Notes: generated from the letters alone by a model not told the origin. Positions 1 to 7,510 are shown, numbered from the stretch's first letter. The stretch is DNA of 18,986 bases from JAAYBY01 sp964465385 (GCA_964465385.1 CAYXIM010000031.1:1-18986), one strand, 5' to 3'. Translations and numbers: made by a program.

Positions 1-14
1 GTGTTGGTTTTCAT
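1..14 (-). CDS. 5' end of a leftward gene running out of the window (first codons only)
   Basis: Only the first four codons or so (M-K-T-N) are inside the window, so no product can be named. The start is supported by a strong ribosome binding site on the minus strand: GGAGG at about 21-25, a short distance before the ATG at 14-12. The gene is divergent from the DUF2752 gene, and the roughly 195 bases between them are the shared upstream region. It could be a false start, since almost none of the coding sequence is visible, but the fit of the Shine-Dalgarno sequence and ATG is good. Confidence 0.45.
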
Positions 15-73
15 GGTTATCCCTCCTCAACCGTCTGTATGATTCACCATTCAAGCCGGGTATGGCAGCCCGA

Positions 74-102
74 TTGACGCCTGTTCCTTGCCGCATTAGA
101 CT
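74..102 (+). promoter_or_regulatory. candidate sigma-A-type promoter for the DUF2752 gene
   Basis: TTGACG at 74-79 (5 of 6 matches to the -35 consensus) is followed after exactly 17 bases by TAGACT at 97-102 (4 of 6 to the -10). It would give a leader of about 100 nt before the ATG at 210. This is a pattern match only. Confidence 0.3.
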
Positions 103-130
103 GTGGTCAGGAGATCAAGGTCATGCGGCA
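89..130. repeat. 8-bp inverted repeat with 26-nt spacer in the divergent intergenic region
   Basis: TGCCGCAT at 89-96 is matched perfectly by ATGCGGCA at 123-130. The left arm falls in the spacer of the candidate promoter at 74-102, and the right arm lies just downstream of its expected start site. That is the arrangement of a paired operator or a leader hairpin, but no regulator is known. Confidence 0.35.
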
Positions 131-209
131 GGCCAACGCCCGTGTGTGAACCAGGCACCCGTTGCCAGTCACCCGGGTAGGAGCCGTTTTGTTTTTGAGG
201 GACTGGTTC

Positions 210-656
210 ATGGATCGTAAAAACAAAAGCTGGTTCAAAGGCCAGGGAGCAACCCTGCTTGTCTTGTGTGCTGCAGCTTTTTTCTTCTGGCAAATGGGGG
301 GCAACAGCTGCTGGTTCTACACTGTTTTAGGCTTTCCCTGCCCGGGTTGCGGCATGACCCGCGCCCTCCTGGCAGCCAGCCGAGGCCTCTGGCAGCAGGC
401 CTTTGCCTGCCATCCCCTGTTCTGGACCCTGCCCATCCTGGCCGGTCTTTTGCTTGGCAGCCTGCTGCGACAAAATAAACCAGACAAGCTGATTTGGCTG
501 CGTTGGCCGGCGCTTTTACTGGCGGCTGTCTTTCTGGTGGTTTACCTGCTGCGTCTGATCTTTTTTTTCCCCCACACCGATCCCATGCGTTGGAACCAGG
601 AGGCGCTACTGCCCCGCTTCTTTTTCCTGCTGGGCCGATTTTTCAAACGCACGTAA
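210..656 (+). CDS. DUF2752 family small membrane protein
   Basis: A 148-residue membrane protein with the DUF2752 hallmark CPGCGMTR at residues 44-51, just after the first hydrophobic stretch. Hydrophobic segments lie at about 13-28, 69-86 and 95-120, and the C-terminus is basic (RFFKRT). The family is widespread in Bacteroidota and Bacillota and has no established function; the paired cysteines suggest metal binding or redox chemistry at the membrane, which is inference. I chose the ATG at 210 because GAGG at 197-200 lies nine bases upstream. An in-frame TTG at 162 has no ribosome binding site. The gene stands alone, divergent from the partial gene at the window edge and convergent with the OsmC gene. 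Confidence 0.8.
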   Translation: MDRKNKSWFKGQGATLLVLCAAAFFFWQMGGNSCWFYTVLGFPCPGCGMTRALLAASRGLWQQAFACHPLFWTLPILAGLLLGSLLRQNKPDKLIWLRWPALLLAAVFLVVYLLRLIFFFPHTDPMRWNQEALLPRFFFLLGRFFKRT

Positions 657-688
657 AAACAGGCGAACCAGCTGCTGGCTGGTTCGCC
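655..688 (-). terminator. intrinsic terminator of the OsmC gene (between convergent genes)
   Basis: An 11-bp perfect stem (GGCGAACCAGC at 662-672 with GCTGGTTCGCC at 678-688) closes a 5-nt loop. Read leftward it is followed by TGTTTTT (655-661), a U-rich tail. Read rightward there is no U-tract, so it acts mainly for the leftward OsmC transcript, though the hairpin may also affect the DUF2752 transcript. Confidence 0.75.
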
Positions 689-714
689 CTATCTGCAAAC
701 GGACAGGTGTCCGT

Positions 715-1155
715 TTATACTTTGTGCACCTCATGAAGGGGTTTGGTTCCATGGACAACGGTATCCATCACCGGGCAGTGGCTGTCAATAAAAGCAGCAA
801 ACTGCTCCAGTTCTTCCTGGGTGTTGTCCGCATCGAAATAGTATTTGGTCATGATTTCAGAATAGCCGACCCGGGCATCCGGGTTGGTACCCATCAGGCC
901 ATCCATATCAAAGGTTCCCTCGAAATCAATCTTAATGTCCTTGAGCTTGATACCGTGTGCTTGAGCAAACAGCTGGGCAACGATGACTTTGCAGCCGCCC
1001 AGTGCCGCCAGCAGGCATTCCATGGGGTTCATGCCTGTGTTGGTTCCACCCAGCTCGACCGGTTCGTCCAGAATAAAGCTCAAGCCTCGCGCTTCGCATT
1101 TGACCTGCAGCCCTTCAACCAGACTGGCAGATGCCTTGATGAGTTCTTTTGCCAT
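715..1155 (-). CDS. OsmC/Ohr family protein (thiol peroxidase-like)
   Basis: A 146-residue cytoplasmic protein with the OsmC fold pattern. The two redox cysteines of the family are present: Cys55 in LGGCKV and Cys127 in SHCPVMD, separated by the usual distance. The conserved helix NPMECLLAALGGC (43-55) carries the first cysteine. Such proteins usually reduce organic hydroperoxides; this one resembles the general OsmC/YhfA branch rather than Ohr proper, so the substrate is uncertain. The start at 1155 is set by GAGG about seven bases upstream; the frame stays open further upstream, but the extension (basic, low quality, overlapping the promoter) is unlikely to be translated. It is monocistronic, with its own promoter at 1199-1227 and terminator at 655-688. 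Confidence 0.88.
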   Translation of the reverse strand: MAKELIKASASLVEGLQVKCEARGLSFILDEPVELGGTNTGMNPMECLLAALGGCKVIVAQLFAQAHGIKLKDIKIDFEGTFDMDGLMGTNPDARVGYSEIMTKYYFDADNTQEELEQFAAFIDSHCPVMDTVVHGTKPLHEVHKV

Positions 1156-1198
1156 ACCTTTACCTCGTTTCTTTTTGTACCTTTTACGGTTTCCTTCT

Positions 1199-1227
1199 TT
1201 TATTGCAAACCGATTGGCGGTTGTCAC
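1199..1227 (-). promoter_or_regulatory. candidate promoter of the OsmC gene
   Basis: On the minus strand GTGACA (1227-1222, 5 of 6 to the -35) is followed after 17 bases by AATAAA (1204-1199, 4 of 6 to the -10). It would leave a leader of about 35-40 nt before the ATG at 1155. Confidence 0.4.
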
Positions 1228-1292
1228 ACCAGAACAAGCATAACGTGAAAGCCTGACGCTTGCCGTCACCTGTGAAACACGGCCGGTTTAGA

Positions 1293-1940
1293 TCAGGCCA
1301 GCTCCTGTTGGGGTTGTGCGTCTGTTAAAAGCAGCCAGCCAAAGTGTTCCGGCTGGTGAAAACTGGTCGGCTGGTCACCCAGGTGCTGCCAGCTGCCGAA
1401 ATGTGGCTGATCCAGGTCATCGCCACACTTGTAGACATTGCCCAGGATCCGGCTGCCAGGGGAAAAGTCCGACCGACCGTAGACAGCACGGATGAAAGAC
1501 AAAGGGATCAGGAGGGTGACAGACCAGCCGTCTGGTGTGACGGTTGCCTGTGGCTTTGGCGGCTCCAGACCCAGGTCACGGACAAAGACCCGGTCCTTGC
1601 GGCTGCTGCCCCGCTGGCACAGCAAGGTGCCGTTGGCATTGACCTCAAAATTGACATAGTCGCGGGACAGTTGCGGATAAAAATTTGCGAAAAACTCCAT
1701 GCAGCTGTCCCGGTAGACCGGATCATCTGGTTGGGTGAAACGGGCCAACGGCCGTGGCTCCCTGCTCGTCATCTCCACATAAAAGCCTTGTTCAATCAGA
1801 AAAATCAGGCGGAAAGCCGTGTGGGGAACCGCATGGGGTGTGAACCACTGGTGGGGCAACAGCGTGAAGGGCCTTTGTTTGAGCTGCTCTTTGTTTTCGC
1901 ACATGGGTACTGCGTAGGCCTGTTGGTTGGTCTGTGCCAT
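1293..1940 (-). CDS. CBM9-like (DOMON-type) carbohydrate-binding protein, cytoplasmic
   Basis: A 215-residue protein with the pattern of stand-alone carbohydrate-binding family 9-like proteins: a central segment DDPVYRDSCMEFFANFYP followed by YVNFEVNANGTLL, then a domain ending in FGWLLLTD. No signal peptide or membrane segment is visible, so it should act in the cytoplasm, unlike classical CBM9 modules on secreted xylanases. The binding partner is unknown. The ATG at 1940 has GGAG at 1947-1950, six bases upstream, and lies 12 bases after the stop of the aldolase gene. It is the last gene of the GGDEF-aldolase-CBM9 operon. I see no convincing terminator after it. The family call rests on sequence memory without an alignment. 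Confidence 0.72.
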   Translation of the reverse strand: MAQTNQQAYAVPMCENKEQLKQRPFTLLPHQWFTPHAVPHTAFRLIFLIEQGFYVEMTSREPRPLARFTQPDDPVYRDSCMEFFANFYPQLSRDYVNFEVNANGTLLCQRGSSRKDRVFVRDLGLEPPKPQATVTPDGWSVTLLIPLSFIRAVYGRSDFSPGSRILGNVYKCGDDLDQPHFGSWQHLGDQPTSFHQPEHFGWLLLTDAQPQQELA

Positions 1941-1952
1941 CTTTTTCTCCTA

Positions 1953-2795
1953 TCAGGGTCCAGCCGGTGCTGCGCCGCTGTGTTCGGTAAACAACCGCAT
2001 CAACCCGGTCACCTCTTCTTGTATGGCCTGTGTTGCGGCCTGGGACACATCATGAAAATCAGTCACAGCCTTGTTTTGAAGCAGGGCACGGACACGGTCG
2101 GTGGCAGCCTTGGCCAGATAGGTGTAGGCATTGATCTTCCGGATGCCGGCTGCTATGGCTTGCCGGTAGGTGTCTGCGGCCAAGCCTGATCCCCCGTGCA
2201 GGACCAGGGGCAGGCCGCTCGCCTGGCGCACCTGGGCGATACGCTGGTATGACAGGCGGGGTTGGTGGGTGTAAAGGCCGTGCAAGGTCCCGAAAGATGC
2301 GGCCAGGGCATCGATCTGGGTCTGGCTGGCAAAGTGGCCGGCCTGGCTGGCATCGGTCAGCTGCGCGGGTCGACCGTCTCGAAAAACGGCACCCAGTTCA
2401 CCTTCAATGCCCGCCCCATAACGCCGGGCCAGGGACGCAGCTTGTGCCGTCAAGGCCACATTATCAGCATAGGGCCGATCGGATCCATCATACATAACCG
2501 ATGTAAAGCCCAGTTTCAGGGCAGCCTCCAAGTAGGCCAGGTCGTTGCCATGGTCCAGGTGGACCCCCACCGGAACCGTTGCTTGCTCGGCCAACAAGAC
2601 CATGAGCGGACCGATCTGATCAAGCGGCGCGCTTGCTTCATGCAGCTGGGCGTGGCTGATGATGACCGGCAGGCCCAGGGCCTGCGCGCTGTGGATCACC
2701 GCTTGAAGGCTTTCCACGTTTGGCGTGTTAAAGGCGCCGATGGCCGCTTTGTGGACTTCGGCCCAGGCCAGTAAATCTTGAAAAGAAGCAATCAT
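1953..2795 (-). CDS. class II ketose-bisphosphate aldolase (fructose/tagatose-bisphosphate aldolase family)
   Basis: A 280-residue TIM-barrel aldolase that splits or forms a ketose 1,6-bisphosphate through a bound divalent metal. Family landmarks are all in order: GAFNTPN (20-26), HLDHG with Asp81 and metal ligand His82, MYDGS (101-105), EGELGA (131-136), GTLHGLY with His172, VLHGGSG with His200, and the phosphate-binding KINAYT with Asn222 and Thr225. The usual acidic residue after the Thr is Tyr here (TYLAK), so the substrate may differ from fructose 1,6-bisphosphate; that is inference. GGGGG lies about six bases before the start, and the start overlaps the stop of the GGDEF gene by ATGA, so translation is probably coupled. 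The family is certain, the exact sugar is not. Confidence 0.88.
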   Translation of the reverse strand: MIASFQDLLAWAEVHKAAIGAFNTPNVESLQAVIHSAQALGLPVIISHAQLHEASAPLDQIGPLMVLLAEQATVPVGVHLDHGNDLAYLEAALKLGFTSVMYDGSDRPYADNVALTAQAASLARRYGAGIEGELGAVFRDGRPAQLTDASQAGHFASQTQIDALAASFGTLHGLYTHQPRLSYQRIAQVRQASGLPLVLHGGSGLAADTYRQAIAAGIRKINAYTYLAKAATDRVRALLQNKAVTDFHDVSQAATQAIQEEVTGLMRLFTEHSGAAPAGP

Positions 2796-4504
2796 CCGCC
2801 ACCCCCTTCTGCCGGCCCTGCAACAGCCTGCCGTTGCTTTTGCCGCATTTTATCTGCATACATGTACTGGTCGATGCGGTGCAAAAAATCACTCGCGGAG
2901 TCCGAATCGGTCGTCCTGAAGGCATCGTGCCCGATGGCCATTTGCAGGCGGTAGGGCAAGTTTTTTTCTTTTTGTTCCAGTTCAGCCCGGATGCCCTCGA
3001 CCAGTGTGTTTCTATCCGCCAGGCAAGCCGCCTGCATGATGCAGGTGAATTCATCACCACCGATACGGTAGCAGGTGCCTTGGTCACCAACAGCGTGCAG
3101 AATGGTTTCATAGCACAAGCGGATGACCTGGTCGCCGGTTCGATGGCCGTATCTGTCGTTGATGTCCTTGAGGTTGTTGATGTCGACCATCATGAGCCAG
3201 AAAGACCCTGCCTGGGCCTGGGGCATCAAGGCGTCCAGATCCCGTTCAAAAGCCAGGCGGTTTCTGGCACCGGTCAGGGCATCATGGTAGGCCAGGCGCA
3301 TCAACAGGGCCTCCTTGTGTTCTTGTTCAATCAGGCGACGGATGACACCAATGGACTGAATGGATAAAATCACAAAGAACAAGACAAAACCAAACCGGCC
3401 GTAATACGCCATCCGGTTGTAGGCGCCTTGTAAGAAGGTGACGGTCTCCAAAACCGCAGCCAGCGCCAACCAGCTGCTGGCCAGTAAAAATTGTCTGGCC
3501 TGGCTGTTTTGCCCTTTGATGGCTTCATATAAGAGGCAGGCGGTTAAAAGCAGGACCGAAAACAAAATCAGGCTGCTGCTGATAACCGCAGATTCAATGA
3601 ACGCCATACGCCCGGTCAGTTGCAAGGCTAAAATCAGGCCAAACAACATCAGGAACAGGGCGCTCAGGCCGGCAAGCAAGGTTTGAAAACCCTTGAGGAC
3701 AGCCGACCGGACGTACAGAATCAATGGAAGGGGCATCAAGGTCAGGGCCAGGTAGCTGATGCTGCCCAAAACAAAGCGGTTGCCGGTCAGCAGTTGCATC
3801 CACTTGTTTTCGGAAAAAAGCCAAACCGCGATCAGAAAAGAAAAAACGCTCAAGTAGACCAACCGCAAATCGGCAGCATACTGGCGGAAGAAAAGCGAGG
3901 CCAGCAGGGCTAGCACAGAAAACGCCAGCAAGAAGGAGACCAGCGGCCAGGTCGCGGCACGGGTCCGCATCAGGTCCATCAGCAGCGCATCGCCGCTGCC
4001 TACGACCACCGGGTTGATGATGCCGGCAAAGCGTGCCAGCGGCGAGGTTAAAACCAGGGTCAGGTCACGGCCTTCGAGGGCCCGGGGAAGCGGGATCAGG
4101 TGCCAGCTGCTGATGTGCGGGGCAACCAGGCGGCCCGGTTTGGGTTGATCTGTCTCAAACAGGATGTGGTCATCCAGCGCAACACGCACCTGCTGCATGG
4201 ACGACCGAATCCGCAGCATCTGGCCGTCACCACCATCTGCTTGAAAGCGGTAAACCAGCGTGATGCGTTGGTTGGCCTTTGCCGGGTAATCATAGGGCAA
4301 GGTGATGGTCTGTTCAGCCTGTCCATCCACAAGCAGGCGCCAGGGACCGTCCAACACCGTCAATTCCGATTGGCCCAGGGCCAGGTTTTCAGAGGGAACC
4401 CAGCTGGACAAGAGCAAAAGCAAGACCAGGACGGCCACACCAACACCTGTGCCGACCAGGTTTTTGACCTTGCGGGGAGGATCTGTTTTGTCCATTTGCT
4501 TCAT
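2792..4504 (-). CDS. 7TM-DISM receptor with C-terminal GGDEF diguanylate cyclase domain
   Basis: A 570-residue membrane sensor predicted to make cyclic di-GMP. Order: signal-anchor helix (about 16-35), an extracytoplasmic beta-rich domain (about 50-175, with LDGPWRLL resembling jelly-roll sugar-binding domains), about seven membrane helices (about 185-390), and a GGDEF domain (about 405-555). The catalytic motif is intact: IGGDEF at 481-486, with MVDINNLKDIND and the DALTGARNR entry motif. The allosteric I-site (RxxD ahead of GGDEF) is missing, so product inhibition at that site is not expected. An in-frame ATG at 4531 exists, but a TATAAT box lies directly before it; the ATG at 4504 has AGGTGA upstream and lies downstream of the expected transcript start. 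First gene of an operon with the aldolase and CBM9-like genes. Confidence 0.86.
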   Translation of the reverse strand: MKQMDKTDPPRKVKNLVGTGVGVAVLVLLLLLSSWVPSENLALGQSELTVLDGPWRLLVDGQAEQTITLPYDYPAKANQRITLVYRFQADGGDGQMLRIRSSMQQVRVALDDHILFETDQPKPGRLVAPHISSWHLIPLPRALEGRDLTLVLTSPLARFAGIINPVVVGSGDALLMDLMRTRAATWPLVSFLLAFSVLALLASLFFRQYAADLRLVYLSVFSFLIAVWLFSENKWMQLLTGNRFVLGSISYLALTLMPLPLILYVRSAVLKGFQTLLAGLSALFLMLFGLILALQLTGRMAFIESAVISSSLILFSVLLLTACLLYEAIKGQNSQARQFLLASSWLALAAVLETVTFLQGAYNRMAYYGRFGFVLFFVILSIQSIGVIRRLIEQEHKEALLMRLAYHDALTGARNRLAFERDLDALMPQAQAGSFWLMMVDINNLKDINDRYGHRTGDQVIRLCYETILHAVGDQGTCYRIGGDEFTCIMQAACLADRNTLVEGIRAELEQKEKNLPYRLQMAIGHDAFRTTDSDSASDFLHRIDQYMYADKMRQKQRQAVAGPAEGGGG

Positions 4505-4533
4505 CCCGTCACCTGTCATCCTTGTTCGCATCC

Positions 4534-4542
4534 ATTATAGCA
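4534..4542 (-). promoter_or_regulatory. extended -10 promoter for the GGDEF-aldolase-CBM9 operon
   Basis: Read leftward, TG at 4542-4541, one base, then a perfect TATAAT at 4539-4534 form an extended -10 element. No good -35 is seen at 17 bases, which is common for extended -10 promoters. The start site would fall near 4527, about 20 nt before the ATG at 4504. Confidence 0.6.
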
Positions 4543-4599
4543 CGGTAAAAAGAGATGGCCGCATGTTGATGACAAAAAGCAGGCTGGCCGACCAAATCA

Positions 4600-4608
4600 T
4601 GGTATGAT
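4600..4608 (+). promoter_or_regulatory. extended -10 promoter for the amidohydrolase-DUF4432-ABC operon
   Basis: TG at 4600-4601, one base, then TATGAT at 4603-4608 (5 of 6) form an extended -10 element facing right. The expected leader is about 30 nt and contains the strong GGGGAGG site at 4632-4638. It is back to back with the leftward promoter about 60 bp away. Confidence 0.5.
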
Positions 4609-4644
4609 AACGGTAACATTTGATGATCGACAGGGGAGGCAAAG

Positions 4645-5730
4645 ATGAACCGCATGTTTACAGCGTCGCAGCGGCTGGAAGAAATCGACTGGCCCTACTA
4701 CCGGTCGGAAATCGCCCCGCACCTGCCTGACAAACTGTTGGACTTTCACACACACGTCTGGCAAGCGGATCAGTGGCATCAGGGTCCTGCCTCAAGCGCG
4801 CAAGCCACTGCGGATTCCGCATCGCTGGGCAAACACCCGGCGGCGCGCTACATGGCCACCCAGATCAGCTACCCCATAGACCAGCTCCTGGCAGATGCCA
4901 AAGCCATGTTCCCCGACAAAACCTATCAAGCGGTCTGTTTTGGCCAGCCCACACCAGCTGTTGACCTGGCTAAAACCAACCGTTACCTGGCCGAAAACAA
5001 ACGGCCGGGAACCCTTTACCCCCTCCGGGTGACCGGCAAAAACCTGCTGCCAAAGGACCAGCTTAAAAACGAGCTGATACAGGGTGGTTTTTGGGGCTAC
5101 AAGGTATTTTTGGACTGGATTGGAGACGATTACGGCTCCATTCTGCCCCAGGATATGCTGGGATCACAAGAACTGGAGCTGGCCCATGACCACCGCCTGG
5201 TTGTCTTGCTTCATGTGCCCGGGGCCCGCCGCCTGGCAGACCCGGCTGTGCAAAAGGGTGTCAGGAACCTGGCCCTCGCCTACCCGGACGCCCGCTTCGT
5301 CCTGGCCCATTGCGGACGCTGCTACCTGCCGTCTGAAATGAAAGCGGCCATTGGCAGCATTGAATCCTTGCCCAACGTCTATTTAGACACCTCCATGGTT
5401 ATGGATAGCAGTGTGCTCCACCTTGTTTTTTCACATATCGATGCCAGCCGGGTCTTGTTTGCAACGGATCTGCCTGTCGCCGCCATGCGTGGCCGCCGGG
5501 TCCGGGTCATGGACCATTGGGTTGATGTGGTTNNNNNNNNNNAGGGTTATCCGGCCAGCGCCTACCGCGTCGCCTCCCATGACATCCGAGCCAGCTTCAT
5601 GGCCTATGAGATCGTTTTAGCCATCGTCCACGGGGCAGAAGCTGCCGGTTTGAGCCAGCAGGTCGCCCGTGCTGTTTTTTCAGACAACGGCAGGCGGCTG
5701 CTTGATGCCGTCCGCCGCCCGTCTTTTTGA
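4645..5730 (+). CDS. amidohydrolase family (Amidohydro_2-like) TIM-barrel metal hydrolase, interrupted by a 10-N gap
   Basis: About 361 residues. Metal-hydrolase landmarks follow in order: DFHTHVW with His35 and His37, YKVFL with Lys153, LLHVPG with His190, LAHCGRC with His222, and FATDLP with Asp275. This suits the Amidohydro_2 branch, which holds hydrolases, lactonases and decarboxylases acting on small organic or sugar-derived acids; the substrate is unknown. Ten N occupy 5533-5542. The frame is kept on both sides and the downstream part (DNGRRLLDAV near the C-terminus) fits the family, so I treat it as one intact gene with a few unknown residues. GGGGAGG lies before the ATG. First gene of a five-gene rightward operon. 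Confidence 0.82.
   Translation: MNRMFTASQRLEEIDWPYYRSEIAPHLPDKLLDFHTHVWQADQWHQGPASSAQATADSASLGKHPAARYMATQISYPIDQLLADAKAMFPDKTYQAVCFGQPTPAVDLAKTNRYLAENKRPGTLYPLRVTGKNLLPKDQLKNELIQGGFWGYKVFLDWIGDDYGSILPQDMLGSQELELAHDHRLVVLLHVPGARRLADPAVQKGVRNLALAYPDARFVLAHCGRCYLPSEMKAAIGSIESLPNVYLDTSMVMDSSVLHLVFSHIDASRVLFATDLPVAAMRGRRVRVMDHWVDVVXXXXGYPASAYRVASHDIRASFMAYEIVLAIVHGAEAAGLSQQVARAVFSDNGRRLLDAVRRPSF
5533..5542. other. assembly gap (10 N)
   Basis: Ten undetermined bases, the usual fixed-size placeholder. The reading frame of the amidohydrolase continues in the same phase afterwards, so the true missing length is probably 3n+1 bases, but the real size is unknown. Confidence 0.98.
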
Positions 5731-5765
5731 ACACCGGCCACATCGCCCATGAAAAGGAGGCTGCC

Positions 5766-6806
5766 ATGCCAACCCTCTACAACCAACAGCTGAGTAAAAG
5801 AGACCTGCAGGCCCGCGTCGGCCACCTGTCGCAGATTTGCGGCCCCAAATCCTTCGTGTTGACGGAAGGAAAAGCGAATGGGATCCGGGCCTGTGAAATC
5901 CGGACCGGTGGTGGCCTGTCCTACACCGTGTTAAAAGACCTGGGCATGGACATCGCCTGGGCAGAGTACAAGGGCGTGCCCCTGGCCTTCATCAGCAAAT
6001 CCGGCATCAGTGCCCCGGCCTATTACAGCCCGGACAAATCAACCTGGGGCAGTGATTTTCACGGTGGCCTGTTGACCACCTGCGGGCTCATGCAGGTGGG
6101 TGGCGGCTGTGTCTACCAGGGGCGGGTTTTTGGTACACACGGTGACATTTCCAACACCCCTGCTGTCCATACCGCCAGCTACCAGCACTGGGAAGACCAG
6201 ACCCTGCACATGGGGGTCAAGGGAACCGTCCGGGAAGGCCTGCTTTATCGGGAAAACCTGGAGCTTCGGCGTAACATATCTTCGGTTCTGGGGCAAAACA
6301 CCATCCTTATTCAAGATGAAGTGGAAAACAACGGCTTTGAACGCCAGCCCTTGATGATCCTCTACCACATGAACTTCGGTTTTCCCCTGGTTGACCGGGA
6401 CACGGTCCTGTCTGTACGGGCTGCCGGCCAGTCGGCGGTGCCGCCGACCCCACAAGAAGCCCTGGCGGACAGCCTGCGCATGCACGAACCGCTTCCGGGT
6501 GCGGCCGGCCAGGTTTTTTTCCATGACCTGATCCCTGACGATCGCGGCCTGGTCCGCTGCGAACTGATCAACCCACGCCTGGGCTGGGGCATTTTTATGG
6601 AATGGTCCAAAGAAGAGCTGGGTTACTTTGCAGAATGGAAAAACCTGGCGTCCGGCGATTATGTGGTTGGCCTGGAACCCAGCAACAACACAATCATGGG
6701 CCTGTGTGCTGAAGAAGCAAACGGGACCCTGGCCTACATCGAACCGGGCGAAACCAAGACGTTCAGCGTGACCTTGGGTATCCTCGATCCGGCAGGCCAG
6801 CCGTGA
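5766..6806 (+). CDS. DUF4432 family protein (aldose 1-epimerase / galactose mutarotase fold)
   Basis: A 346-residue cytoplasmic protein of the DUF4432 group, predicted to share the galactose mutarotase beta-sandwich and to bind or epimerise a sugar. Typical blocks: WGSDFHGGLLTTCGL (94-108), GTHGDISN with His125, DEVENNGF (184-191), LYHMNFGFP with His201, and VVGLEPSN with Glu304. In mutarotases a His-Glu pair does the chemistry, so His201 and Glu304 are the candidates here; that assignment is inference. The start at 5766 is chosen for the AAGGAGG site at 5754-5760; an in-frame TTG at 5727 overlaps the previous stop but has no such site. The stop overlaps the GTG start of the ABC ATPase gene. 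Confidence 0.83.
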   Translation: MPTLYNQQLSKRDLQARVGHLSQICGPKSFVLTEGKANGIRACEIRTGGGLSYTVLKDLGMDIAWAEYKGVPLAFISKSGISAPAYYSPDKSTWGSDFHGGLLTTCGLMQVGGGCVYQGRVFGTHGDISNTPAVHTASYQHWEDQTLHMGVKGTVREGLLYRENLELRRNISSVLGQNTILIQDEVENNGFERQPLMILYHMNFGFPLVDRDTVLSVRAAGQSAVPPTPQEALADSLRMHEPLPGAAGQVFFHDLIPDDRGLVRCELINPRLGWGIFMEWSKEELGYFAEWKNLASGDYVVGLEPSNNTIMGLCAEEANGTLAYIEPGETKTFSVTLGILDPAGQP

Positions 6807-7510
6807 CCCAGGAGGGAATCACGCACACAAGCGCTCCCTTTCTGGCCATCCGTTCGATTAGCTACGCGTATGGCCGCCACAAGGTCTTGTCACATGTCAG
6901 TTGTTCCCTGGCCGCTGGTCAACTGGCCTGTATCCTGGGCCCAAACGGGTCAGGAAAATCGACCTTCCTGCGCCTGGCCGCCCTGATTCTCAAACCGCAG
7001 GCGGGATCCATCTGCTTGGACGGGGCTGATGCCTGGGCCCGAAGATCCGATGCCCGCAACAAAATCGGTTACGTTCCCCAGGACATCGCCCTTTTTGAAG
7101 AACTCAGCGTGCGTGATAACCTGCTGTCCTGGGCCAGGGGACCGAAGGCGGTCGTCCTGGACCGCATGGACAAGCTCAGCCAGGACCTGGATCTAGCGCC
7201 GCTGATGAAACAACGCGTGTCCACCTTGTCTGGGGGCATGAAGCGTCGGGTCAACCTGGCAGTGGCCCTCATGGAACCGGTTGACCTCCTTGTGCTGGAC
7301 GAACCCTTTTCTGGTGTCGACGCCACACATCGCCAGCGCATGACCGCCCTCCTCAAACAAGAAACCGCCCAGGGCACCGCTGTTTTGGTGTCGGCACACC
7401 GATCCGACCCCGTGCTGGCTTTAGCTGATCAGCGCTTGCGCTTGTCTGAAGGCCAGCTGTTGCCCGCGACATCACAGGCAGCTCCAGATGCACAGGTAGA
7501 AAAACCGTGA
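6803..7510 (+). CDS. ABC transporter ATP-binding protein
   Basis: A 235-residue ATPase subunit with every nucleotide-binding motif intact: Walker A GPNGSGKST (46-54), Q-loop YVPQD (90-94), signature LSGGM (142-146), Walker B LLVLDEP (162-168) and the H-loop His in SAHR (197-200). It should dimerise and drive the two membrane subunits encoded next. The length and the short C-terminus are typical of ABC-2/CcmA-type exporter ATPases. Start is GTG, giving a GTGA overlap with the DUF4432 stop; no strong ribosome binding site is present, so it is probably translated by coupling. Substrate unknown. Confidence 0.93.
   Translation: MTQEGITHTSAPFLAIRSISYAYGRHKVLSHVSCSLAAGQLACILGPNGSGKSTFLRLAALILKPQAGSICLDGADAWARRSDARNKIGYVPQDIALFEELSVRDNLLSWARGPKAVVLDRMDKLSQDLDLAPLMKQRVSTLSGGMKRRVNLAVALMEPVDLLVLDEPFSGVDATHRQRMTALLKQETAQGTAVLVSAHRSDPVLALADQRLRLSEGQLLPATSQAAPDAQVEKP

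Noticed and set aside
1254..1268. Small TGACG/CGTCA hairpin after the CBM9-like gene
   Set aside because: Five base pairs with only three T after it on the leftward strand; too weak to call a terminator.
1344..2189. A 281-residue rightward open frame across the CBM9-like and aldolase genes
   Set aside because: Antisense to two recognisable genes and spans their junction; high-GC shadow.
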